IMG/VR virus record: IMGVR_UViG_3300045996_000560
Coordinates: 1-42,497 of that record
DNA: 42,497 nt
From: a virus
Reading direction: 5' to 3' (one strand)
In this document: one piece after another, positions 8,308-13,843 of the stretch
Numbering within the stretch: position 1 is the stretch's first letter
Layout: each line of letters starts with the position of its first letter
Translations under genes and position numbers: made by a program
The notes under the pieces: model-generated
Told to the model about the DNA's origin: nothing
Seen by the model: the letters and a program-made list of their open reading frames with translations, nothing else
Databases searched by the model: none

Positions 8308-8332
8308 AACTACCGAGAAATTCTCGGTAGTT
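8308..8332. repeat. Perfect 25-bp inverted repeat
   Basis: AACTACCGAGAA, one base, TTCTCGGTAGTT: twelve perfectly paired bases per arm. It lies in the 130-bp gap upstream of the DnaB-N-like gene, about 20 bases before its start. No T run follows on either strand, so it is a weak candidate for an intrinsic terminator. An mRNA stability or processing hairpin, or a protein-binding site, fits better. Confidence 0.85.
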
Positions 8333-8357
8333 GCTAAGTGATTGAATTATTTCCGAT

Positions 8358-8371
8358 GTCGGAATTCCGAC
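8358..8371. repeat. 14-bp perfect palindrome
   Basis: GTCGGAATTCCGAC reads the same on both strands. It is in the same 130-bp intergenic gap as the longer inverted repeat at 8308-8332, 25 bases away. A dimeric regulator site is possible, but no second copy was noticed elsewhere. Confidence 0.6.
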
Positions 8372-8416
8372 CACGCTTTTGCCGCCTATCCCATCCTCCC
8401 TTGCTGCTTTGGTGGG

Positions 8417-8830
8417 TTACTTCACATCGGTGGTCAGAGAAACAACAAACCAGAACGGGCTTGCTTTCCTTTGCGCGATACTCACATACGCTTCTGCTTT
8501 TTCTTGTTTGGCTGCTGCCAGTTTCAGCGTGCTGTCTGTAATCGCATCTACAAGGGAAGCTACCGGCGTATCTTGGTTAACCAACGCCACGCCTTTGGGC
8601 TGCAAATTACTCAGGCTGTCGTTCAGTATCTTGATATTTTCTTCATAAACCTTAACAACGCGGTCTTGTTCTGCAATCACGCCGACATCTCGCGCATGAA
8701 ACATGTACGAACCTAGGCAGACACCCAAAATTGCCAACACGCCGAAAATCCCCAGAACGGTAATTTCATGGTCGTTTTTGATGCCTATGGCCGCGATAAC
8801 TAGAAAAAGTACCAAAATTGCAATAATCAT
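8417..8830 (-). CDS. Membrane protein with coiled-coil tail, 137 aa
   Basis: The ATG at 8830 has AGGAGAG just upstream, giving 137 residues. Two hydrophobic segments (about 2-17 and 24-41) form a membrane hairpin. A charged, probably coiled-coil region follows (about 50-120). A final hydrophobic stretch (SPFWFVVSLTT) may touch the membrane again. No family is recognised. It is in the middle of the left-arm small-gene cluster, not in the lysis cassette, so an inner-membrane role in takeover or exclusion is possible but unproven. Confidence 0.75.
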   Translation of the reverse strand: MIIAILVLFLVIAAIGIKNDHEITVLGIFGVLAILGVCLGSYMFHARDVGVIAEQDRVVKVYEENIKILNDSLSNLQPKGVALVNQDTPVASLVDAITDSTLKLAAAKQEKAEAYVSIAQRKASPFWFVVSLTTDVK

Positions 8831-8862
8831 ATCTCTCTCCTTGCTTGTGTTTAGGGTGGGGG

Positions 8863-8961
8863 TTAACTCATCAGCTTTGCAATATTCCATACGAGGCCGC
8901 AGAGGATCAGGTAGCCGACCACGACGAACCCAATAAAACCGAAGAATTCAGTGATGCCTAT
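8863..8961 (-). CDS. Possible 32-aa membrane peptide with non-standard start
   Basis: An open frame of 32 codons encodes ITEFFGFIGFVVVG plus more hydrophobic residues, a single membrane span ending in KLMS. There is no ATG, GTG or TTG in frame near the start. The best-placed codon is ATA at 8961, seven bases after AAGGA. A nearby ATG at 8968 is in another frame and ends after six codons. Either a rare start codon is used, or a one-base sequence error or mutation has broken the gene. Confidence 0.35.
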   Translation of the reverse strand: MGITEFFGFIGFVVVGYLILCGLVWNIAKLMS

Positions 8962-8982
8962 ATTTCATGTTCCTTTTTTTTG

Positions 8983-9117
8983 TTACGCGAGATCAGGCAA
9001 GAGACCAAGTATCACGGCTTTTCTTGCTTGAGACGGAGCGTCGTGCGGTTCAATTTCTCTTAGAAGTTTTTCAATCTTGGCCAATGTCGCTGCACGATTG
9101 TTACTTTCGTGGCTCAT
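8983..9117 (-). CDS. Small helical protein, 44 aa
   Basis: The ATG at 9117 is eight bases after AAGGAA. The 44 residues (MSHESNNRAATLAKIEKLLR...) form one long charged helix, then a short hydrophobic end (ILGLLPDLA). It is not recognised. It lies in a run of tightly packed small left-arm genes. Confidence 0.6.
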   Translation of the reverse strand: MSHESNNRAATLAKIEKLLREIEPHDAPSQARKAVILGLLPDLA

Positions 9118-9120
9118 ATT

Positions 9121-9498
9121 TCACTTTCCTTTCGTTTGTTGTTTAATCTCAGTAAAGAAATATCCCGCGATGTAATCGAAATCAGAACTATACGGCCATT
9201 CTTCGCCCTCTTCGTTGGGGTAGTTTTTTTGCTCGTCCAAAATCTCTTCTCGGACGTTATGGGTACGCAGCGTCTTGAGATATTCCTCGTATTGCTCGCT
9301 GTCTTCCCATTCGATATGGGGTTTGACATTGCCATACCCCGCAAATGCGAAATGCACTTGATCTGACCAGCCGCTATCTCTATCGAGGTAGTTATCACTG
9401 AGGTAATTGAGGCTGTCTTTTTCAAGTGCCTCTTTATCCTCATAGATTTTGATTTCTTGCGCTTCTGGGCAGTACGCAAACCATTTCTCGTCCATCAT
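9121..9498 (-). CDS. Acidic protein of unknown function, 125 aa
   Basis: This 125-residue protein is strongly acidic and rich in Tyr, Trp and Phe (segments IEWEDSEQYEEYL and EEGEEWPYSSDFDY). AAAGGAG precedes two adjacent ATG codons at 9498 and 9495; the second has the better spacing. No cysteine motif or enzyme motif is seen. The surface would be strongly negative, as in DNA-mimic inhibitors, but that is only a composition argument. Confidence 0.75.
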   Translation of the reverse strand: MMDEKWFAYCPEAQEIKIYEDKEALEKDSLNYLSDNYLDRDSGWSDQVHFAFAGYGNVKPHIEWEDSEQYEEYLKTLRTHNVREEILDEQKNYPNEEGEEWPYSSDFDYIAGYFFTEIKQQTKGK

Positions 9499-9513
9499 TT
9501 CGCTCCTTTGTGT

Positions 9514-9687
9514 TTAACCCTGAATCCGCGTTTTCTTAGTCGCCCCGCATTTACATTGCCTAACTCGCAAAATAGCGACAGGCCGACCTGCACGGTTCTC
9601 AGGGTCAAATATTTTGATCTCCTCGCAGAACTCGTATTGGTGGTCGTGCCATGCGCCGGTAATGAGAAATCGAATAAGTTTGATCAT
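9514..9687 (-). CDS. Small basic protein with CxC, 57 aa
   Basis: The ATG at 9687 overlaps the gcrA-like stop (ATGA). The 57 residues start MIKLIRFLITGAWHDHQYEF and end in a basic QCKCGATKKTRIQG tail. Cys21, Cys46 and Cys48 together with His could bind zinc. No family is recognised. It is translationally coupled to the gcrA-like gene. Confidence 0.65.
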   Translation of the reverse strand: MIKLIRFLITGAWHDHQYEFCEEIKIFDPENRAGRPVAILRVRQCKCGATKKTRIQG

Positions 9688-9872
9688 TTTTGTTCCTTTT
9701 GTTTAACCCTGTACAACTTACCGAGGATGGCGTTGCGGGTTAGGTTGGTGCCATACAGGTGGTTCATCAGTACTGTTGTGGCTCTGGCAGAAAAATTCAT
9801 GGAGAAATAAACTAGGTCCCTCTCCATACCCTCAGTCCACACCACGTTCCTGCCTTTACTCGGCTGGCTCAT
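9684..9872 (-). CDS. GcrA-like transcription regulator
   Basis: This 62-residue protein matches the N-terminal DNA-binding part of GcrA, the alphaproteobacterial cell-cycle factor that works with RNA polymerase and methylated GANTC sites. It has a VVWTEGMERDLVYF first helix and the hallmark LTRNAILGKLYR near residues 45-56 (TRNAVIGKVHR in GcrA). The C-terminal sigma-factor-binding region of full GcrA is missing. The ATG at 9872, seven bases after GGAGG, overlaps the upstream stop (ATGA). A phage copy may redirect or block GcrA-dependent transcription; that is inference. Confidence 0.7.
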   Translation of the reverse strand: MSQPSKGRNVVWTEGMERDLVYFSMNFSARATTVLMNHLYGTNLTRNAILGKLYRVKQKEQK

Positions 9873-10090
9873 TCCATCGCCTCCGCTTCCCGTACCGCGT
9901 CCCATACACGCTTGCGCTTGTAGGGCTCACGGCGCTTCACACGCTCCTCGGGCTTGACGGACTGTTTCTCGCTGGTCATGTGCCACTGGTGGCAATACGG
10001 GCAGCGATACGGCCGGAGGGGTGTGTCGTGGCCGAACTTGTACGCGGTGGCCTCGCCTTTGGTGGCGAATGTCTTTTTCCAGCAGGTCAT
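9869..10090 (-). CDS. Zinc-finger-like basic protein, 73 aa
   Basis: The 73 residues contain a compact CPYCHQWH motif (residues 30-37), together with Cys3 a likely zinc site. A very basic second half follows (VKRREPYKRKRVWDAVREAE). Small phage proteins of this form usually bind nucleic acid. It overlaps its neighbours by four bases on both sides, so it belongs to one coupled block with the gcrA-like gene. No specific family is named. Confidence 0.72.
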   Translation of the reverse strand: MTCWKKTFATKGEATAYKFGHDTPLRPYRCPYCHQWHMTSEKQSVKPEERVKRREPYKRKRVWDAVREAEAME

Positions 10091-10749
10091 GGGATAATCT
10101 CGGAAAGCACTTCATCCAAGGTTCCCTCACCGAACGCTAGTGACCTTGGCATCTTTGCACATCCCGCCCATTTCTTCGTCTGGTCGGGTGGCAAATAGCT
10201 TTGTAATTCTTGTCTCACCTTTGTCATGTAGTAGTATTCGCTCGATGCTTTCTTGCAGGCATCACAACGGCATTTGCGATTGTTATAGGCATCGATAGTT
10301 CCGTGTTTATATCCTGCACTATCCTGTTTCTGCCTTACCCACCGTGCCTTGGCTGCCGCCCTCATGCGCTGCTTTCCCTGCTCCGAGGAGCGTTTGTCCA
10401 CCTTGACGGTCTGCGGGGCGCATTGTGCCTTGCGGGTGGCTGAGATGGCTGCTTTGCGCGCTGCCGGCATGGGCGTGTAATCGGCCTCCCTGACGACCTT
10501 CGGCTCGTGCAGCGTCACGGTGATACCACGTGCCATGGCGACTTCCCGCATCCACCGCTTTGCGCGCTCACGGATCAGGTCGTCGGTGATGACGAGGGTT
10601 TCGCTCAGCAGCCCGGGCAGGAACTGGACTTTGGCGAACAGACCACACACCGTCGCGGCGGTGGTCAGGTCGGCCAGTCGGTACTGCCATTCCTCGGGGG
10701 TGAAGTTGTACGTCGGCGCCATCAGGCGGAGTTTGTCGCGGGCGCTCAT
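10087..10749 (-). CDS. Protein with CRCDAC cysteine motif, 220 aa
   Basis: The start chosen is the ATG at 10749, which overlaps the upstream stop and follows GAGGTG. The protein has 220 residues. Residues about 150-175 hold a GTIDAYNNRKCRCDACKKAS segment, a short cysteine motif found in many phage proteins of unknown function, often beside basic helices. The middle (about 90-135) is rich in Lys, Arg and Ala. Probably nucleic-acid binding; more is not justified. Confidence 0.75.
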   Translation of the reverse strand: MSARDKLRLMAPTYNFTPEEWQYRLADLTTAATVCGLFAKVQFLPGLLSETLVITDDLIRERAKRWMREVAMARGITVTLHEPKVVREADYTPMPAARKAAISATRKAQCAPQTVKVDKRSSEQGKQRMRAAAKARWVRQKQDSAGYKHGTIDAYNNRKCRCDACKKASSEYYYMTKVRQELQSYLPPDQTKKWAGCAKMPRSLAFGEGTLDEVLSEIIP

Positions 10750-10952
10750 GGTTGCACCTCGATGTTTCTGTATTCTGTGTCGAACGGGCTCATCATCGCC
10801 GCCATCCTGGCGTGTGCTTGGCCTGACACATCCACCTTGCGCTCGACCGTCTCCAGCCAGACGTATTCGTTTTCGATCTCGACCGGATACCACGCGAACC
10901 ACGGATACCAGTTGCCTAAATTTGAACGGCACTTCGACATTTTGAACCTCAT
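10746..10952 (-). CDS. Trp/Tyr-rich small protein, 68 aa
   Basis: The 68 residues contain an aromatic stretch (GNWYPWFAWYPVEIENEYVW), probably beta strands. The gene overlaps both neighbours by four bases (ATGA at 10746-10749 and 10949-10952). GGGGAG lies just before the ATG. Function is unknown. Confidence 0.65.
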   Translation of the reverse strand: MRFKMSKCRSNLGNWYPWFAWYPVEIENEYVWLETVERKVDVSGQAHARMAAMMSPFDTEYRNIEVQP

Positions 10953-11089
10953 CCCTGTCTCCCCTGTTGAACTTCACGTTTCAGCTGCTCATGTGCCGCG
11001 CGCTGCTTTGCTTTCAGGTCGCGGTGGTGTGCTCTGGTGTCCAGCGGGTGCGGCTTGCGGATACGCTGGATGCGGTGGATGGTGATCAT
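10949..11089 (-). CDS. Very basic small protein, 46 aa
   Basis: The 46 residues (MITIHRIQRIRKPHPLDTRA...) are about one third Arg, Lys and His and form a likely amphipathic helix in the second half. GAGGGA precedes the ATG at 11089. Both ends overlap neighbours by four bases, which supports real translation. Likely binds nucleic acid; no family recognised. Confidence 0.6.
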   Translation of the reverse strand: MITIHRIQRIRKPHPLDTRAHHRDLKAKQRAAHEQLKREVQQGRQG

Positions 11090-11352
11090 GCGTCCCTCGC
11101 TTTCAGCATTTCATCCGCGTACTTGTAGGCTTCCTGCGCTGCCATTCCCGGCCCCCATGCGCTCACAAGACCCTGCAGTGCCATGCCCGCAAACCAGTCC
11201 CGCAATTCCCGCTTACCTCCGTCACCCAATGCGAGGGACGGGACAATCCTTTCCATCTCGGCGCGCGCTGCTTTTTCTAATTCGCTGATCCTTTCCTCGT
11301 TTGCGGATGCCATCATTGCCCTGCCCAAGCTGCCATCGTCGTCGCGCTGCAT
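11086..11352 (-). CDS. Helical protein of unknown function, 88 aa
   Basis: This 88-residue protein has a charged helical first half (EERISELEKAARAEMER) and a Trp/Gly/Ala-rich second half (RELRDWFAGMALQGLVSAWG). The ATG at 11352 shares one base with the preceding stop (TAATG). An internal ATG pair at residues 13-14 could also start it. Unknown function. Confidence 0.7.
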   Translation of the reverse strand: MQRDDDGSLGRAMMASANEERISELEKAARAEMERIVPSLALGDGGKRELRDWFAGMALQGLVSAWGPGMAAQEAYKYADEMLKARDA

Positions 11353-11963
11353 TACGCACCACCATTGCAGGCTTGGCAGAACTCGCGGTCATGCGGGATA
11401 CCTGCGTTGTGCATCAGGGCGGCAACCGCGGCTTTCTTGGCGTCGGTGCGCTTCTCCGTTCCGTTCTCGGCCGGCAGCACGGTTTCCTTGTTCACCACAG
11501 GACGCTCGGCAATCTGCTTGACGCGCATGAGCTCGTTCCACTTGCGCTCACCGAAAAACTCAACGGCGAGTTTCCTGATCTCGGCGGGCTTGGGCTTGCG
11601 TGTCTCGCGGTCGCGCCAGAACTGGATGGCCTTCTCGATTGCACCCTGTGGCAGCGTCTCCAGGCATTCGATCCAGTCAGATGCCACGAGCGTCTTTGTC
11701 AGGGCTTCCGTTCCGTCTACCCAGTAATGCGACAACAGCGTGGAGATGCGCGCCGACAGCCATTCACGGCTTGGCGCCGGGTGTGCTTTGCGGGTGTCCT
11801 GCAGGAACGTGATCGCTGCCTGCCGCTCGGCTAGGTTCACGCTTTCCGGCACGATCCAGAAGCGATCACCAGTCAGTTCGCTTTCCCTGTCCGAGACGAG
11901 CCGCTTGAGCGAAGCCGTCAAAGTGGGCGTCTGTGGCTGATTTTCGAGGGTTGTGAGTTGCAT
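11352..11963 (-). CDS. Possible replication accessory protein, 203 aa
   Basis: The ATG at 11963 lies seven bases after AAAGGA. The 203-residue protein is mainly helical. Its ALTKTLVASDWIECLETLP and IEKAIQFWRDRETRKPKPAE segments resemble phage proteins located downstream of replication initiators and sometimes thought to load helicase. The C-terminus has a CQAC motif. It overlaps the replication-type gene by 98 bases in another frame. The assignment is by position and general look only. Confidence 0.6.
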   Translation of the reverse strand: MQLTTLENQPQTPTLTASLKRLVSDRESELTGDRFWIVPESVNLAERQAAITFLQDTRKAHPAPSREWLSARISTLLSHYWVDGTEALTKTLVASDWIECLETLPQGAIEKAIQFWRDRETRKPKPAEIRKLAVEFFGERKWNELMRVKQIAERPVVNKETVLPAENGTEKRTDAKKAAVAALMHNAGIPHDREFCQACNGGA

Positions 11964-12573
11964 GGGTGGATCCTTTCGGTGCGGTGTAATCGTTTGTCCA
12001 GCGGTCGTCGTTGAGCCAAGCAGCGCAGCCCTTGGCGTATCCCTTGGCAACCTCGTCGCTCTGCGCGTAGGCGATGGTTCCACGGATGATCGTGTCGGGT
12101 GTGGCGCGGGTGATTGCCTTCATCCAAGCGGCTCGGGCTTTGTCTACGGAGCCCGCTCTGGCCTTCGGGTAGATCGACCAGAAATCGGCGAAATCGTCGC
12201 GCGCGCTCTCCTCTACCTTTTCTGTCTTCTCTTGTGTCTCTGTCTCTGTCTTAGTGCTACACACTTCGGGAGGTATGGTTTTGGTTTCTGTATCATTTTG
12301 ATACGGAACCAAATAACCGCTATCAATCAATGCGTTGAGGTCAACTGTTGAAGTGGCTCCGATTTTTTGCGTCAGCCAGCGCGCATCACATGGAAGTTTG
12401 TTGCCCATCTGCGAAGCCAGCAGCCAAATCAGCATCAGGTGCGCCTTTGCAGCGTCCGGCAGGCGCGAAAATTCGTAGTCGTTCAGGAGTTCGCGGTGGA
12501 GTTTAATCCACGTCGGTTCGCGGTCTTTGTACTGCTGGAATTTTTCCCAGTTTTTGATCTGAAGGTATGTCAT
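11866..12573 (-). CDS. Replication initiation-type protein
   Basis: This 235-residue protein has an N-terminal winged-helix look (residues 1-95: MTYLQIKNWEKFQQYKDREP, WIKLHRELL, HLMLIWLLAS) like phage replisome organisers of the DnaD/O type. A low-complexity Thr/Glu linker follows (95-125), then a DFWSIYPKARAGSVDKARAAW domain (about 128-185) that is typical of the C-terminal half of such proteins. Its place next to rusA and the unknown gene that overlaps it fits a replication block. The ATG at 12573 overlaps the rusA stop. A phage origin could lie within it; no iteron cluster was seen. Confidence 0.72.
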   Translation of the reverse strand: MTYLQIKNWEKFQQYKDREPTWIKLHRELLNDYEFSRLPDAAKAHLMLIWLLASQMGNKLPCDARWLTQKIGATSTVDLNALIDSGYLVPYQNDTETKTIPPEVCSTKTETETQEKTEKVEESARDDFADFWSIYPKARAGSVDKARAAWMKAITRATPDTIIRGTIAYAQSDEVAKGYAKGCAAWLNDDRWTNDYTAPKGSTHATHNPRKSATDAHFDGFAQAARLGQGKRTDW

Positions 12574-12929
12574 CCCAACACCACCACAACCTGCCCGCCT
12601 TTGATGGGCTCGTCAGCGACGTTTACTGTGATGGGGCGAAACCGCACGTCGTCTATGCCCAAGGCCTTCGCAACACCGTCCAAGCCGCTTTTCATACGGC
12701 TCAGAAGTCCGTCAGCGTCCATGTGCCGGCGGGAGGGCTTGTGGAACGTGAGCGTCAGCGGAATGTCGCCTGCGGGGAATGTGTCGTGCGTGGCGTGTGG
12801 TGCCAAGCACATGAACCGCCACTCGCATCGCGCCTTGTATTTGGCTTTCGCCTTCGATGTGACGCGCCAATGCTTCCGCCCGTTGGGGGAAAGGTCGCTG
12901 TCAGGCCATGGTAGTGTTATTGTGATCAT
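12570..12929 (-). CDS. rusA: RusA-family Holliday junction resolvase
   Basis: This 119-residue endonuclease should cut four-way DNA junctions made by recombination or replication fork reversal. The N-terminal SPNGRKHWR motif (residues 14-22) and the acidic MDADGLLSRMKSGLDGV region (residues 70-86) with D71, D73 and D84, plus GIDD (D93, D94), are RusA hallmarks. Length matches the family. The ATG at 12929 has only a weak GGGCAAG before it. A strong GC hairpin ends eight bases upstream and could limit access of ribosomes. Confidence 0.88.
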   Translation of the reverse strand: MITITLPWPDSDLSPNGRKHWRVTSKAKAKYKARCEWRFMCLAPHATHDTFPAGDIPLTLTFHKPSRRHMDADGLLSRMKSGLDGVAKALGIDDVRFRPITVNVADEPIKGGQVVVVLG

Positions 12930-12936
12930 CTTGCCC

Positions 12937-12965
12937 GGCAGGGAGCGTTTTCCGCGCCCCCTGCC
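12937..12965 (-). promoter_or_regulatory. GC-rich hairpin just upstream of rusA
   Basis: GGCAGGGAGCG (12937-12947) pairs with CGCCCCCTGCC (12955-12965) at 10 of 11 positions around a 7-base loop. On the minus-strand transcript it lies between gapR and rusA and ends about eight bases before the rusA ATG. No T run follows, so it is not an intrinsic terminator. A role in translation or RNA stability is possible. Confidence 0.55.
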
Positions 12966-12981
12966 CCTTCTGTTCGCTTCG

Positions 12982-13260
12982 TTAAATCAATTCGAGTTGG
13001 ATTGCCGCGCAGTACGTTTGAAGCAGCTGGTTTTTCTCCCGCGCCTTCGCTTCGTCCTTGCGGATTTTGACCATGGCTTTGATCGTGGGAACGTCGAAGC
13101 CCTCTGACGCGGCCTGTTGCGAGAGTTCTTTCACATCAAGCCCGAGTGCCACGCGCTGCTCGTCAAGGCGCTCGAAACGGTCTACGTATTGCTTTAGAGC
13201 CGTTGCCGAGTTGGAACTGGTTTGCGTTTCGTCTTGTTGTTTAGCTGCAGATTTACCCAT
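12982..13260 (-). CDS. gapR: GapR-like DNA-binding protein (DUF2312)
   Basis: This 92-residue form starts at ATG 13260 behind AAGGGG. Residues about 17-92 match GapR: a QYVDRFERLDEQRVALGLD coiled coil, KELSQQAASEGFDVPTIK, then MVKIRKDEAKAREKNQLLQTY. In Caulobacter GapR binds overtwisted AT-rich DNA ahead of forks and polymerases. The frame stays open upstream to a TTG at 13341 with its own strong ribosome binding site, giving a 119-residue longer form. That leader runs through an intrinsic terminator (13274-13309). Confidence 0.85.
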   Translation of the reverse strand: MGKSAAKQQDETQTSSNSATALKQYVDRFERLDEQRVALGLDVKELSQQAASEGFDVPTIKAMVKIRKDEAKAREKNQLLQTYCAAIQLELI

Positions 13261-13341
13261 GTCATTCCCCTTCAAAAAAAAGGGATCACCCGTTACGGCA
13301 GGTGATCCCAGTTGCACAGAAGCTTTTTGAGTGATGGTCAA
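13261..13341 (-). promoter_or_regulatory. In-frame leader of gapR reading through the terminator
   Basis: A TTG at 13341 lies eight bases after GAGGAG. The frame (MTITQKASVQLGSPAVTGDP, then FFLKGND) continues without a stop into gapR, and the two Phe codons are the terminator T run. A ribosome moving through it would melt the hairpin. This could couple translation to read-through, or give a long GapR form. Inference from sequence layout. Confidence 0.5.
13274..13309 (-). terminator. Intrinsic terminator upstream of gapR
   Basis: On the minus strand GGGATCACC (13309-13301) and GGTGATCCC (13290-13282) form a perfect 9-bp stem with a 10-base loop, followed at once by eight T residues (13281-13274). 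This is a textbook rho-independent terminator. It lies after the cro and 42-residue genes and before the gapR ATG, where an early antitermination or attenuation point would be expected. Confidence 0.88.
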
Positions 13342-13356
13342 GGCCGTAACTCCTCG

Positions 13357-13485
13357 TTATGTAATCTCGTTTTGTTTTCCAGATATTCGCGATCTGTTCT
13401 CATAATCGGTTAGCGAATTTCGATACACCCTTGACTTGCCGCATAATTTGATTCTTGGTGGTTTTGTTTCCGGAAAAGGAAACAT
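13357..13485 (-). CDS. Basic 42-aa protein between cro and gapR
   Basis: The ATG at 13485 follows AGAGGTG. The 42 residues (MFPFPETKPPRIKLCGKSRV...) carry about ten Lys or Arg and end at 13357, so the stop nearly touches the ribosome binding site of the gapR leader. It is not recognised. Its position between an early promoter and a terminator, and its basic character, recall short antiterminators such as lambda N, but there is no sequence match to claim. Confidence 0.55.
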   Translation of the reverse strand: MFPFPETKPPRIKLCGKSRVYRNSLTDYENRSRISGKQNEIT

Positions 13486-13491
13486 AGACGC

Positions 13492-13509
13492 GCACCTCTT
13501 AGGGGGTGC
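13492..13509 (-). promoter_or_regulatory. Hairpin covering a ribosome binding site
   Basis: GCACCTC (13492-13498) and GGGGTGC (13503-13509) form a 7-bp stem with one wobble pair and a TTAG loop. In the minus-strand RNA the downstream arm is the GAGGTGC that serves as ribosome binding site of the 42-residue ORF, six bases before its ATG. This could keep that ORF silent until something opens the hairpin. Confidence 0.5.
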
Positions 13510-13513
13510 TTGT

Positions 13514-13771
13514 TTAGACGTGCCCTTGTCGGGATTGCAGTCCCGACTTAGGCGAATTTTTTTGTTTGGGTTGAGAAAGCACTGCCAAGGACTCTAGGCT
13601 TACGTTTTGTATGCCGCGCTGCTTTGCTGAATTTGCAAGATTCAGATGCTGCTTATGCGGGATACGCGAACGTTTACGCCATTGCCAGACCGCGTCCTCT
13701 GTAACTCTACAGTCGGTCGCAATGGTCGCGTAATCAGGCCAGAGCCCTAAGACATTCCGTACTTCTTTCAT
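13514..13771 (-). CDS. cro: Cro-like repressor
   Basis: This 85-residue protein is the first gene of the leftward early transcript, divergent from cI. Residues about 8-40 form a helix-turn-helix (DYATIATDCRVTEDAVWQWR, then SRIPHK), typical of Cro-type proteins. The tail is basic. The ATG at 13771 has no ribosome binding site. The predicted transcription start lies at or one base before the ATG, so the message should be leaderless. It presumably binds the GTAC-N5-GTAC operators; that is inferred from context. Confidence 0.75.
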   Translation of the reverse strand: MKEVRNVLGLWPDYATIATDCRVTEDAVWQWRKRSRIPHKQHLNLANSAKQRGIQNVSLESLAVLSQPKQKNSPKSGLQSRQGHV

Positions 13772-13776
13772 GGCTT

Positions 13777-13797
13777 AAATGTACAAAACGTACATTT
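13777..13797. promoter_or_regulatory. Operator between cro and cI
   Basis: AAATGTAC, five bases, GTACATTT is a perfect 21-bp interrupted palindrome. Its core on the minus strand, GTACGTTTTGTAC, is identical to two sites at 15752-15764 and 15787-15799. It overlaps the spacer and -10 box of the leftward promoter, so a bound dimer would block it. This is the expected CI/Cro site. Confidence 0.85.
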
Positions 13798-13806
13798 CAA
13801 AGTCAA
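13778..13806 (-). promoter_or_regulatory. Leftward early promoter
   Basis: On the minus strand TTGACT (13806-13801), 17 bases, TACATT (13783-13778). The start point should be near 13772-13771, at the cro ATG. The operator core covers the last part of the spacer and the -10 box in exactly the same phase as at the rightward promoter. Confidence 0.8.
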
Positions 13807-13843
13807 GACGATTTGTATTGAATTTTTTTGGTAGGTATTCTCT

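Noticed and set aside
8308-8332. Intrinsic terminator
   Set aside because: The stem is perfect, but no T run follows on either strand.
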